This document shows, one piece after another, positions 19,241-27,321 of a stretch of 58,663 nucleotides of DNA. Position 1 is the stretch's first letter. Each line of letters begins with the position of its first letter. The notes below the pieces were generated by a model that searched no databases, was not told the origin of the DNA, and saw nothing but the letters and a program-made list of their open reading frames with translations. The position numbers were made by a program, and so were the translations under genes. Origin of the DNA: Paenibacillus terrae (lineage in GTDB: Bacteria; Bacillota; Bacilli; Paenibacillales; Paenibacillaceae); NCBI RefSeq assembly GCF_000943545.1, contig NZ_JTHP01000040.1, positions 1-58,663 of the forward strand. Reading direction: 5' to 3'.

Positions 19241-20926
19241 TCACGCTTGATGGAGCGCCCCAATGCTAAAGCCGAATGCAGCTTCATGAATCACTTCTCC
19301 CGTAGTCGGGTGAGCAAACACGGTGTGCGTGATTTGTTGCTCCGTCAGCTCATTGGCAATTGCAAGCGTTAAGCTACTGATCAGGGAAGACGCATCGGGA
19401 CCAATAATCGACCCTCCAACTATTCTTTGTGAGCGATTATCCTTTATCAATTTAATAAAACCTTCCGGTTCATTCATTGTTAACGCCTTACCATTGCTGA
19501 CAAAGGAAACCTTGCTCACGCTGTAATCCATCCCCTGCTGTTTACATTCATCCTCTAATAGACCTACACTGGCTATTTCTGGTGAAGTGAAAATCACGTT
19601 CGGGATTGCCGTATAGTGCATGCCTCCCGATTCGCCTACTATCCCATCGATGGCTGTAATGCCTTGATGCGAGGCGACATGGGCAAGCTGCATAATATTC
19701 GTAACATCGCCTATCGCATAGATATGTTCGACGTTTGTACGCATGTGTTCGTTCACGGCAATGCCTCGCCCACGTTCATTAAGCTGAATTCCGGCTCGTT
19801 CAACCTCCAAACCCTCCAAGTTAGGCTCACGTCCAACAGCCACCAACACTTTTTCACTAACGAGGAGGTGCTCGCCTTGGGAATCCTCATAATTTACGAT
19901 CGCTTGTCCATCGTCAGCACGCTGGATTTTGGCTACCTTCGAGTTCGTATGGATATGAATCCCTGCTTGCTCCGCCGAATGTTTGATTTCTTCGGAGATA
20001 TCGCTGTCGATCATCGTCAACAGTCGGCTCATAAATTCAACTACATGCACTTCAGCGCCCAAATAACGATAGATGAAAGCAAACTCCATGCCAATGACAC
20101 CCCCGCCGATGATCGTGATGCTCTTCGGCAGTTCGGTGCATGCAAGCGCATCAGTGCTGTTCATCACAAAGGGAAGATTGATGCCAGGGATATTCACCTT
20201 GGCAATTTTGGAGCCTGTCGCTACGACAATGTCGTTCGCTGAAATATGGTAGTGGTTCTGCCCTTTTACACTCACTTCATGTGCGGATAAGAAAGAAGCT
20301 TGCCCGCGGATAACTTCAATGTCATTCTTCTCCATCAAGTAGTCAATCCCGGAAATTAATTTTTCCTTGATTTCATCTTTACGACGAATAATCTGCTTCA
20401 TATCGACTTGAAGGTCCGTTCCCGTGTGAATGCCAAACAAAGACGATTGTTTGACATGGTGACAAACTTCAGCAGATTTAACCAGTGATTTGGTTGGAAT
20501 ACAACCTACATTTAAACATGTACCGCCTAATTCTTCCTTTTCAACTAATGTAACCTTAATCCCCTTTTTGGCTGCATAAATCGCGGACACATACCCACCT
20601 GGTCCTGCCCCAATAATCAATAGTTCAACTTTCTTAGCCATGACTGGCTGTTCCATTGCAGCAGCCTGCGGCTCAGATAATACAACGGTGTCTTCTACAG
20701 CGGTTTCCAACGTGAACAAAACTTGGTTGGAGGAAATTTCTCCACCTTCTTCAAAGAAAATGTGGCTGATGGTCCCCTCTGCGGTCGCTGTAATTTCTCG
20801 ATTGCCTTTTCCCGTTTCAACCTCGACGAGTAAGTCTCCGAAAGAAACCTTCTCCCCTAGTTGCACATTGATTGTTCCTGCTTTCCCTTTTTTTCCCCCA
20901 GCAATCATTGACATTTTAATTTCCAT
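19241..20926 (-). CDS. Dihydrolipoamide dehydrogenase with fused lipoyl domain
   Basis: Protein of 561 residues. Residues 1-78 are a biotinyl/lipoyl-like domain in which the usual ETDKA turn reads ETGKGN with Lys40 as the likely lipoylated residue. From about 98 comes a flavoprotein disulfide reductase: FAD motif IIGAGPGGYVSA, redox pair Cys137/Cys142 in GGTCLNVGCIPTKS, NAD motif IIGGGVIGMEFAF, and C-terminal HPTTGE with the catalytic His. AAGGAG sits ten bases before ATG 20926; an earlier in-frame TTG at 20935 is less likely. No acyltransferase or dehydrogenase genes are nearby, so it is not part of a 2-oxoacid dehydrogenase operon. With the OsmC gene 59 bases upstream it suggests a lipoyl-linked thiol reductase pair for peroxide removal. 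Confidence 0.88.
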   Translation of the reverse strand: MEIKMSMIAGGKKGKAGTINVQLGEKVSFGDLLVEVETGKGNREITATAEGTISHIFFEEGGEISSNQVLFTLETAVEDTVVLSEPQAAAMEQPVMAKKVELLIIGAGPGGYVSAIYAAKKGIKVTLVEKEELGGTCLNVGCIPTKSLVKSAEVCHHVKQSSLFGIHTGTDLQVDMKQIIRRKDEIKEKLISGIDYLMEKNDIEVIRGQASFLSAHEVSVKGQNHYHISANDIVVATGSKIAKVNIPGINLPFVMNSTDALACTELPKSITIIGGGVIGMEFAFIYRYLGAEVHVVEFMSRLLTMIDSDISEEIKHSAEQAGIHIHTNSKVAKIQRADDGQAIVNYEDSQGEHLLVSEKVLVAVGREPNLEGLEVERAGIQLNERGRGIAVNEHMRTNVEHIYAIGDVTNIMQLAHVASHQGITAIDGIVGESGGMHYTAIPNVIFTSPEIASVGLLEDECKQQGMDYSVSKVSFVSNGKALTMNEPEGFIKLIKDNRSQRIVGGSIIGPDASSLISSLTLAIANELTEQQITHTVFAHPTTGEVIHEAAFGFSIGALHQA

Positions 20927-20985
20927 GATGTTCAAGCTCCTTCACTACTAAAAAGGGCTAAGCCGCGCCGCTTTTAGCGAATAGT

Positions 20986-21426
20986 TTAGTGTCTGACTAC
21001 ACCGGATTGCACCAGTTTAACCCCGTTCGCCAAGCAGTCTCCAACCGGGCAGGTCTTCTCAATGAATGCCGCAAAAGCTTCTGCTTTTTCTTGACTTTCG
21101 GTCGTTTTGAAGTGCATTACAAAACGAATTTCCTGGAAACCGCTTCTTACATCTGCCAGCCCCATGAACCCATCCGGGTCCAAATCCCCTTCAAGCTCAA
21201 CATACAACTCTTTATACGAAAAGTTATACGCATCCGCAAAAGCAGCAGCAACGATGGACTGACATGCTCCCAGCGCACACAGAAGCGCTTCGACCGGATT
21301 CATCCCTTTATCTGTTCCACCTAAATCTTGGGGTTCATCCATCAAGATTTTAAAACCTCTGGATTGAGCCTCAACCTGCAAACCTTCTGGCAATTTTGTG
21401 GCAGTAGCTTTGAACGTAGTTAACAT
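20986..21426 (-). CDS. OsmC-family peroxiredoxin-like protein 1
   Basis: OsmC/Ohr-fold protein of 146 residues. Both reactive cysteines expected in the family are present: Cys55 in ALGACQS and Cys126 in KTCPVGD. OsmC/Ohr proteins reduce organic hydroperoxides using a dihydrolipoyl protein as electron donor, and the next gene encodes exactly a lipoyl-lipoamide dehydrogenase fusion. This makes the pair a plausible complete peroxidase system. ATG 21426 follows GGGAGG. Its promoter at 21477-21504 carries two TTTCACAA boxes that a MarR regulator could bind. Confidence 0.88.
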   Translation of the reverse strand: MLTTFKATATKLPEGLQVEAQSRGFKILMDEPQDLGGTDKGMNPVEALLCALGACQSIVAAAFADAYNFSYKELYVELEGDLDPDGFMGLADVRSGFQEIRFVMHFKTTESQEKAEAFAAFIEKTCPVGDCLANGVKLVQSGVVRH

Positions 21427-21446
21427 AGATATGGCCTCCCTTTGCT

Positions 21447-21504
21447 TTGTGAAAAAAATAACTTATTCTTGTGAAAATAATAACATTTTTTTATTCAAAG
21501 TCAA
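21447..21504 (-). promoter_or_regulatory. osmC1 promoter with tandem TTTCACAA boxes
   Basis: Minus-strand promoter: -35 TTGACT (21499-21504), 16-base spacer, -10 TATTAT (21477-21482). Two direct repeats, TTGTGAAAAAAATAAC (21447-21462) and TTGTGAAAATAATAAC (21469-21484), match at 15 of 16 bases and are exactly 22 bp apart. The first encountered by polymerase covers the -10. The arrangement is that of a repressor-controlled promoter. Confidence 0.6.
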
Positions 21505-21702
21505 TAGTTAGCTAAGTAATTTGTTGAAATAAAAAAAGCAGCTCATTGTGGAATTACATTTCTCTAATGAGTCTCCTTGAAAGCCAGTAACCCTACAGGC
21601 TTATCGATGTAAATTGGTTGTGGAATAGCCGTCTCGCAATACTCATAGGGGACGTTCCTCACCGACATAGCCGACTAGGGAAAGGGGGGCCTCTAATTCT
21701 AA

Positions 21703-21748
21703 AAAAGTAGACATTATGCTATGTGTTCCTCGCATAATGTCTACTTTT
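21703..21748 (-). terminator. Terminator of the AhpD-DsbA-OsmC operon
   Basis: A perfect 17-bp stem (21703-21719 with 21732-21748), flanked by A and T runs on both sides so that it can work in both directions. It lies 28 bases after the OsmC2 stop codon. Confidence 0.8.
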
Positions 21749-21776
21749 CTAGCAAAACAATCAAGTATTCATGGTT

Positions 21777-22292
21777 TTAACTGTGAAGTGTATACATCGA
21801 AGTCACTTTAACGTTTCTTTCAATGGTGTTTCTCACAGGTGATATTTCTATGGCTTTTGCAATCAACTTTTCAACCTGCGCTTCATCTGCGTCACTGTCC
21901 ACATTGAATCGAACGTTTATTTCATCAAAGCCAGAATTCCCCTCTTTTAAGCCAAAGAAAACGTTCAGATCTATTTCGCCAGTAACATCAACGTCCAACG
22001 AATTTACTTTAATCCCCATACCACTAGCTGTTGCAATGAATCCAACACCTACACAAGCGCCAAGTGCACTTAACAAAAGCTCAACGGGATTAGGCCCTTT
22101 TCCAGTTCCGGATAGCCACTCTGGTTCATCAATGGGTACCGGCTTATAGTCCCCAACTTCGGCCTCCGAGTAAAACCCATCTTTCCATTTTACTGTAGAA
22201 GTAAAACTTGTAATCGCATCCTCAGGATTTTTCTTATATTTTTCTGCCAAGCTTCCGAGCATATTCACATCTATACCGTTCGTTTTACTCAT
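21777..22292 (-). CDS. OsmC-family protein 2, second cysteine missing
   Basis: OsmC-fold protein of 171 residues. The first conserved Cys is present (SALGACVGVGF), but the place of the second, normally CPV, reads SPVRNTIE, so Cys is replaced by Ser. It should therefore not complete the usual intramolecular disulfide cycle and may act as a one-cysteine enzyme or a binder of sulfur or lipid. ATG 22292 has GAGGAG upstream. It is the last gene of the AhpD-like, DsbA-like, OsmC operon, 63 bases after the DsbA-like gene. Confidence 0.85.
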   Translation of the reverse strand: MSKTNGIDVNMLGSLAEKYKKNPEDAITSFTSTVKWKDGFYSEAEVGDYKPVPIDEPEWLSGTGKGPNPVELLLSALGACVGVGFIATASGMGIKVNSLDVDVTGEIDLNVFFGLKEGNSGFDEINVRFNVDSDADEAQVEKLIAKAIEISPVRNTIERNVKVTSMYTLHS

Positions 22293-22355
22293 ATTTAGGA
22301 CTCCTCTATTTTATATTTTTCATAGACCAATCTTAATTGAATCCTCGCTTGTCCT

Positions 22356-23084
22356 TTATGACTTTTTAGGCGGGATCGCACACCCTTCATCAGTACATAG
22401 TCCTTCACTAGAGGTTTCATCAGAAAGAATTTCAAACTTAGCTGCCGGATGCTCTTCTTCCCAAACTTTCTCCAACACTTGAGAAAAAGATTCTGTCGGC
22501 TGTGCCCCTGAAACTGCATATTTTTGGTTGAATATAAAGAACGGTACCCCGCTAATCCCAACTCGACGAGCTTCATCTTGATCTTTTCGTACTTGATCTG
22601 CATAGAGATCCTTATTTTTCAATACTTCGAGGGCTTCTTTTCTGTTTAATCCAACCCCTTCTGCAATATCGGCCAGTGTATCATAATCTCCTACATCCCT
22701 TGATTCAGTGAAATGTGCAATAAGTAATTTTTCATTCAACGTTGTTTCTCTGCCATTCGTTTTTGCCCATTTTAATAAACGATGAGCATCCAGTGTATTG
22801 GTGGGTTTAAGACTATCTAATTGAAAGGATAATCCCACGTTCTTGGCTTGTTGAGTTAAGTGGCTAAGAAATTCTTTCGCTTGTTCTCTTCCGCCAAACT
22901 TAGGGGTTAATTTTTCTACAAAACTTGTTCCATCATACGAAGAAGCTCCCGGATCAAGCTCAAAGCTTTTGTATTCAATACTTATTTCATCTTTATACGG
23001 TAATCCATCTAAGGCTCGCTCCAGATTTTGTTTACCAATATAGCAGAATGGACATGCAATGTCAGACCAGATTTCAATTTTCAT
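22356..23084 (-). CDS. DsbA/FrnE-family thiol oxidoreductase
   Basis: Thioredoxin-fold protein of 242 residues of the cytoplasmic FrnE/2-hydroxychromene-isomerase-like DsbA group. The N-terminal CPFC (Cys11, Cys14) is the redox site, a helical insertion follows, and SGVPFFIFNQKYAVSGAQP carries the cis-Pro. There is no signal peptide. The tail CTDEGCAIPP has two more cysteines that could be a second redox or metal site. ATG 23084 follows GAAGGGG. It lies 24 bases after the AhpD-like gene in the same operon. Confidence 0.88.
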   Translation of the reverse strand: MKIEIWSDIACPFCYIGKQNLERALDGLPYKDEISIEYKSFELDPGASSYDGTSFVEKLTPKFGGREQAKEFLSHLTQQAKNVGLSFQLDSLKPTNTLDAHRLLKWAKTNGRETTLNEKLLIAHFTESRDVGDYDTLADIAEGVGLNRKEALEVLKNKDLYADQVRKDQDEARRVGISGVPFFIFNQKYAVSGAQPTESFSQVLEKVWEEEHPAAKFEILSDETSSEGLCTDEGCAIPPKKS

Positions 23085-23108
23085 GTTTCTACCCCTTCTC
23101 AGTTTTAG

Positions 23109-23768
23109 TTATTCGTCAAATGCAACCAGTGCATTTACTCCATGAGCAAGAGCGGAACCAGCTTTTAAAGCAGTAGCTACCATAATCGACTCAGCCAGTT
23201 CTTCTTTGGTTGCTGCGGCTTTTTTGGCTGCTTTCGTATGAATATCAATGCAATATGGACACCCAGTGGTATGGGCAACCGCAACCGCAATCAATTCTTT
23301 TTCCTTGGTACTGAGTATGCCGACTTTCAACGCTTGCTGATCAAAAGAACCAAAGGCTTTAAACGCATCTCCACTTAATTGGGTAAACTCCCTCAGTCGA
23401 TTAATATAAGATGCACGGTATAACTCGTCGTCATCGGTACCATCATACGCATTTAAAGCATTAACGCCATGAGCCATCGCCGAACCGGCTTTGAGCGCGG
23501 TGGCAACCATTATAGCTTCTGCCATTTCCTCTTTTGAAACACCATGTTTCTTAGCTTGTTTTACATGAACCTCAATACAATAAGGGCATCCCGTGGTGTG
23601 GGCTATAGCAATTGCAATTAGTTCCTTGTATTTTGCCGTAAGTTTACCTTCAGCCAATGCTAGCTTTTCAAATGCTACAAACGCCTTGAATATCTCTGGA
23701 GAAACCGAGTTAAATTCTCCAATACGTTTAAAATTCGATTTTTTAAATAAACTGTCTTGATGACTCAT
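23109..23768 (-). CDS. Tandem AhpD-like alkylhydroperoxidase / carboxymuconolactone decarboxylase-type protein
   Basis: Protein of 219 residues made of two copies of the AhpD/CMD domain. Copy 1 has HTTGCPYCIEVH (Cys61, Cys64, His68); copy 2 has HTTGCPYCIDIH (Cys170, Cys173, His177). Each copy ends with the same IMVATALKAGSA segment. The CxxC-xxx-H arrangement is that of AhpD-type peroxidase and disulfide reductase, in which the lipoylated partner reduces the disulfide. ATG 23768 follows AGAGGGG. It is first in its operon, behind the operator at 23930. Confidence 0.88.
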   Translation of the reverse strand: MSHQDSLFKKSNFKRIGEFNSVSPEIFKAFVAFEKLALAEGKLTAKYKELIAIAIAHTTGCPYCIEVHVKQAKKHGVSKEEMAEAIMVATALKAGSAMAHGVNALNAYDGTDDDELYRASYINRLREFTQLSGDAFKAFGSFDQQALKVGILSTKEKELIAVAVAHTTGCPYCIDIHTKAAKKAAATKEELAESIMVATALKAGSALAHGVNALVAFDE

Positions 23769-23929
23769 AGAAAGCCCCTCTATTCATTAGAAATTTTAGT
23801 GTACTCTGAGCTTTAATTCATCACGCTCAGAATTTTTTTCTTACTTTCGCTTTTTCATAGATCCTACGTTTGAATCAAAAAGTTTCTCTCATTAAATGCC
23901 TCCTTTTAGTCGAAAACAAGAAGACATTA

Positions 23930-23975
23930 TTCAATTGATTAATTGAATTATAGAATGTGTATACATTTAAGTCAA
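23930..23975 (-). promoter_or_regulatory. Promoter with TTCAATT operator, AhpD operon
   Basis: Minus strand: -35 TTGACT (23970-23975), 17-base spacer, -10 TATAAT (23947-23952), then the palindrome TTCAATTGATTAATTGAA (23930-23947) starting at the last base of the -10. A protein bound there would cover the transcription start. The layout is the same as at the trxB and trxA promoters. Confidence 0.75.
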
Positions 23976-24090
23976 GTACTTTTTATGCGAAGAGGGGGAA
24001 ACCTTGGAAGCCATGAATAACCAGATATTTAATGAATCTTTTATATAAATCCAGCTTTCCAAAATATGTAGGCGAATAGCCATAAAAAAA

Positions 24091-24150
24091 TGCACCCTTA
24101 GAATACATTGGTTAAACCCAGGGTTTTTCTAATGTATTCTAGGGGGTGCA
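24091..24150 (-). terminator. Terminator of the Old Yellow Enzyme gene
   Basis: TGCACCC plus AGAATACATT pair with AATGTATTCT plus GGGTGCA across a 20-base loop, and the minus strand runs on into a seven-T stretch. It lies about 40 bases after the oxidoreductase stop codon. Confidence 0.7.
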
Positions 24151-24192
24151 TTTCAAATCGATATAGGTTCTTCGTTATTTTTCAAACTCCGT

Positions 24193-25254
24193 TTAATATA
24201 ATGTATTCAGTGCCTCACGCGTAAACGGAAGTAATTCTTCTGTTCGTCCATCGCGGATTTTGTTTACCCAGTCAGGGTCAGCCAATAATGCGCGCCCGAC
24301 TGCGATCAAATCGAATTCTTCACGTTCTAATCTCTCGACTAAAGCCCCTATTTGGGTTGCTTTGCCATTCGCATTTTCTCCGTTATCAAAGAAATCCAAA
24401 AAATCAGCGTCAAGACCGACAGATCCAACTGTAATGGTTGGTTTCCCTGTCAGTTTTTTTATCCATCCTGAAAGGTTCAAGTCAGATCCTTCAAAAGCCG
24501 GTTCCCAAAAGCGACGAATAGAGGCATGAAAGATGTCAACGCCTGCATCAACTAATGGCGTTAAGAAGTGTTTTAGTTGTTCTGGAGTTTCTACTAATTT
24601 TGCTGTATACGCATCATATTTCCACTGTGAGATTCGCAACACAATTGGAAATTCTGGTCCAACAGCACGTCGGCAAGCTGCGATAACCTCACTAGCAAAG
24701 CGCGTACGATTGACCATGTCTCCACCGTATTCATCGTTACGCGAGTTTGTTTTTTCCCAAAAGAATTGATCAATTAAAAATCCATGTGCCGCCATAATCT
24801 CGATACCATCAAACCCAACTTTTTTAGCATTGACTGCTGCCTGCTCGAAGGCTTCAACTAATTCCGAAATTTCTTGTTTAGAGTAATCATTGACGTTACC
24901 ACGTGCACCCATGTGCCATATTTGCGAGAAAATTTTGCCACCGACTTCGTGGACACCATTAACTACTTTTGACCATCCGTTTAGCGCCTCTTCTCCGTAT
25001 AAGTGTGGTACGTCCTCCTGCCATGCTGGCACCTCGGATGCAACATCAGGATGGTTGATAAATGTACCCTCTGTCAGAATAAGTCCAACACCATTTTCGG
25101 CTCTACGACGATAATACACAGCGACATCCTCCCCTGGCACTCCATTTGGAGAAAAATTTCGAGTCATAGGTGCCATCACAATACGATTAGATAGTTTGAG
25201 ATTTCCCATTTCGAATGGTTTAAAAAGAGCTTCAACAGATTGAAAATTATTCAT
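24193..25254 (-). CDS. NADH:flavin oxidoreductase, Old Yellow Enzyme family
   Basis: FMN-dependent TIM-barrel reductase of 353 residues. The N-terminus LFKPFEMGNLKLSNRIVMAP is typical, QIWHMGARG and IEIMAAHGFLIDQFF place the substrate His and flavin contacts, and ITVGSVGLD and DLIAVGRALLADPDWVNKI close the phosphate site. Such enzymes reduce the C=C bond of alpha,beta-unsaturated carbonyls and some nitro compounds, using NAD(P)H. An in-frame TTG at 25266 overlaps the ribosome site; GGAGG before ATG 25254 fixes the start. It has its own promoter region and lacks the TTCAATT operator. Its job fits electrophile detoxification. Confidence 0.88.
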   Translation of the reverse strand: MNNFQSVEALFKPFEMGNLKLSNRIVMAPMTRNFSPNGVPGEDVAVYYRRRAENGVGLILTEGTFINHPDVASEVPAWQEDVPHLYGEEALNGWSKVVNGVHEVGGKIFSQIWHMGARGNVNDYSKQEISELVEAFEQAAVNAKKVGFDGIEIMAAHGFLIDQFFWEKTNSRNDEYGGDMVNRTRFASEVIAACRRAVGPEFPIVLRISQWKYDAYTAKLVETPEQLKHFLTPLVDAGVDIFHASIRRFWEPAFEGSDLNLSGWIKKLTGKPTITVGSVGLDADFLDFFDNGENANGKATQIGALVERLEREEFDLIAVGRALLADPDWVNKIRDGRTEELLPFTREALNTLY

Positions 25255-25549
25255 AAAAACCTCCAAGTTTTATTATTGTCATTTTATAATGTAGACGTTC
25301 GTATATTAGCAACAATTAAATCAACTTATCTAATCCCTAACAGTGCATATAAAAAGACTCTTGTTCTAACGTTTATAAAATGAACTGAGAACCAAGTTAT
25401 GGCTGCACCACCACAGAAGTTTGTTAAATAGGACAGCTTTCCTCCATTAAAGCAGATAGCCAAATCGGCTCCACCTTCGGCTTAGGGCTTGTTTAACCTA
25501 AGACATTGATTTTCATGTAATTTGGGAAAACACTCTTCCATCAATGAAA

Positions 25550-26293
25550 TTACTTAAATTCAAATCCTTGCTGCTCCAACATTCTTCTCACTTCAGGATA
25601 ATAAATGTGGTTATAAAAGGAGGATATTTCTTGACTCCAACCTCTTGTTTCTTTTCCATTTGTACGTTTATCCATGTAGTTAGAGATCGTTTGATCATAT
25701 TCTTTAATGAGGCCTTCTAAGTTGGTGTCGTACCGTTCTTTATGCCAGATTGCTTTTTGAGGTAAACGTGGCTTCTTCGCAGAGAGATCAGCAGGATGTC
25801 CAATAACAAGTCCACTTACAGGAAATACATATTCAGGAAGCCCAAGTAATTCAATTAATTCAAGCGGCCGGTTTCTCACTCCTCCAATCGGCACAATACC
25901 TAGTTCTAATGATTCAGCTACAGCAATTGCATTGCCCATTGCCAGTCCAACATCAGTCGCTCCTACTAAGATGGACTCCATACTTTCGGTGATAACCAAG
26001 TGTTCTTCGTTCAATTCTGCCGCAAGTTTCGCTCTAAAAAAATCAGCACAAAATAATAGGAACACTGGAGCTTGTGCTACCCATGGCTGGTTTCCAGTCA
26101 GCTCAGCGATTTTTTCTTTGGTTTGTCGATCCTCAATACTTATGACAGACACTTGCTGCCCATTAATAGAGGATGGAGCTGCTTGCACAGAATTCATGAT
26201 TAGTGTCAGTTCTTGCTCGCTGACTGGCTGATCCGTGTAACTACGGATAGATCGGTGATTCATTAAGATTTCGTATAGTTCATTCTTATTCAT
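25550..26293 (-). CDS. NADPH-dependent nitroreductase / flavin reductase (NfsA-FRP type)
   Basis: Nitroreductase-family flavoprotein of 247 residues. It opens with MNHRSIRSYTDQPVSEQEL and has the FMN site around SSINGQQVSVISI. GLVIGHPA and the late RGWSQEISSFY stretch are typical of the NfsA/Frp branch that uses NADPH. It should reduce nitroaromatics, quinones or free flavin. ATG 26293 follows AAAGG. It is the last gene of the trxB-osmC-trx operon, 71 bases after the thioredoxin-like gene. Confidence 0.88.
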   Translation of the reverse strand: MNKNELYEILMNHRSIRSYTDQPVSEQELTLIMNSVQAAPSSINGQQVSVISIEDRQTKEKIAELTGNQPWVAQAPVFLLFCADFFRAKLAAELNEEHLVITESMESILVGATDVGLAMGNAIAVAESLELGIVPIGGVRNRPLELIELLGLPEYVFPVSGLVIGHPADLSAKKPRLPQKAIWHKERYDTNLEGLIKEYDQTISNYMDKRTNGKETRGWSQEISSFYNHIYYPEVRRMLEQQGFEFK

Positions 26294-26364
26294 TATTTCT
26301 TACCTTTCTTTGGTTCATCCAATGTAAGTAGTTTTTATATAGATACGCAATAGCGCAAAAATCC

Positions 26365-26706
26365 TTATGAACGTCTGTTATATACCTCAACAGCACTTTG
26401 CAGAAAATGTTCAATCTCTTCGCGTGATTTATGAAGCTTGTTGACATATCGAGTAAGCTCTTTACCGTCGACATAGGCTACAAAGCTTGGAATACCCATA
26501 ATATTTTGTTCTTCACTTACAGTCCCTACATGATCTACATCCACCTCAATGAGATCCAGATCATTCGCAAATTTTTCTTCAACTTCAGGCATGAATGGAT
26601 CAATAAATTTGCAGTCCGGGCACCAGTCTGCTTTAAAAACAGCAACTGTAATTTTGGGGGAACGGATAGCTGTATCAAATTCTGATTTAGAGGTAACTTT
26701 TTTCAT
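26365..26706 (-). CDS. Thioredoxin-like protein with CPDC site
   Basis: Thioredoxin-fold protein of 113 residues. The active site is WCPDC (Cys29, Cys32) instead of WCGPC, and IMGIPSFVAYVDGKEL holds the cis-Pro. The CPDC dipeptide suggests a redox potential different from a general thioredoxin, so it may serve a specific partner. ATG 26706 follows AAAGGAG. It lies 28 bases after an OsmC gene and in the trxB operon, so TrxB is its likely reductant. Confidence 0.87.
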   Translation of the reverse strand: MKKVTSKSEFDTAIRSPKITVAVFKADWCPDCKFIDPFMPEVEEKFANDLDLIEVDVDHVGTVSEEQNIMGIPSFVAYVDGKELTRYVNKLHKSREEIEHFLQSAVEVYNRRS

Positions 26707-26734
26707 TTTAATATCTCCTTTTTTAATGGATGGT

Positions 26735-27223
26735 TTACCATTCTATTTGATGTTGTTCAATATAGTTACTTGTCAGATCATCTCCAGCATCAATCGATAC
26801 CTTACCTTCGGTACCTACCGGCACACCTGCTTTGACAAGTAGCTGACCAATGTGGCATTTTTCTTCTGCTTGTAGGAATAATGCTTCGACCACAGTGATA
26901 TCTTCCTTTGATGCACTCGAGGATAAAACAACATGCGGACGATGTGTAATGCTCAATTGCTTCCCTCTAGCTATGTTCCCTTCTGTGTCCATAAAGAACC
27001 CGGCAACGGGTACTTTCTTGCGATCGAGCATGTACGCTAGTGTCAGAGCATAACAAGCAATGGCAGAGGACATCAGGAGTTGTTGTGGATTAGCACCTTC
27101 TCCACTTCCCCCTTTAAGAACAGGGATAGCAATTTGGGTTTGTAAATTGTCGCCTTTCATGCGACCAAAACCTTTCGCGTCTTTGAACCAAACCGTATTC
27201 ATATTCACTTTTTGATCCGGCAT
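26735..27223 (-). CDS. OsmC-family protein 3
   Basis: OsmC-fold protein of 162 residues. Possible reactive cysteines are Cys57 in the SSAIACYALTLAY helix and the later one in AEEKCHIGQLL, taking the place of the CPV motif. NPQQLLMSSAIACY marks the family. It is more diverged than the other two OsmC proteins of the island and is closer to sulfur-transfer-associated OsmC relatives in having no Pro after the second Cys (observation; function not known). ATG 27223 follows AAAGGAG. It is the second gene of the trxB operon. Confidence 0.83.
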   Translation of the reverse strand: MPDQKVNMNTVWFKDAKGFGRMKGDNLQTQIAIPVLKGGSGEGANPQQLLMSSAIACYALTLAYMLDRKKVPVAGFFMDTEGNIARGKQLSITHRPHVVLSSSASKEDITVVEALFLQAEEKCHIGQLLVKAGVPVGTEGKVSIDAGDDLTSNYIEQHQIEW

Positions 27224-27321
27224 TTTAATATGCTCCTTTTCCCATATTTCAACACTTGTACTTGTTACTAAAATCCTTCGATTCCGAAAATTTCACAACG
27301 ATCTATTCGGTTAACACGTTT

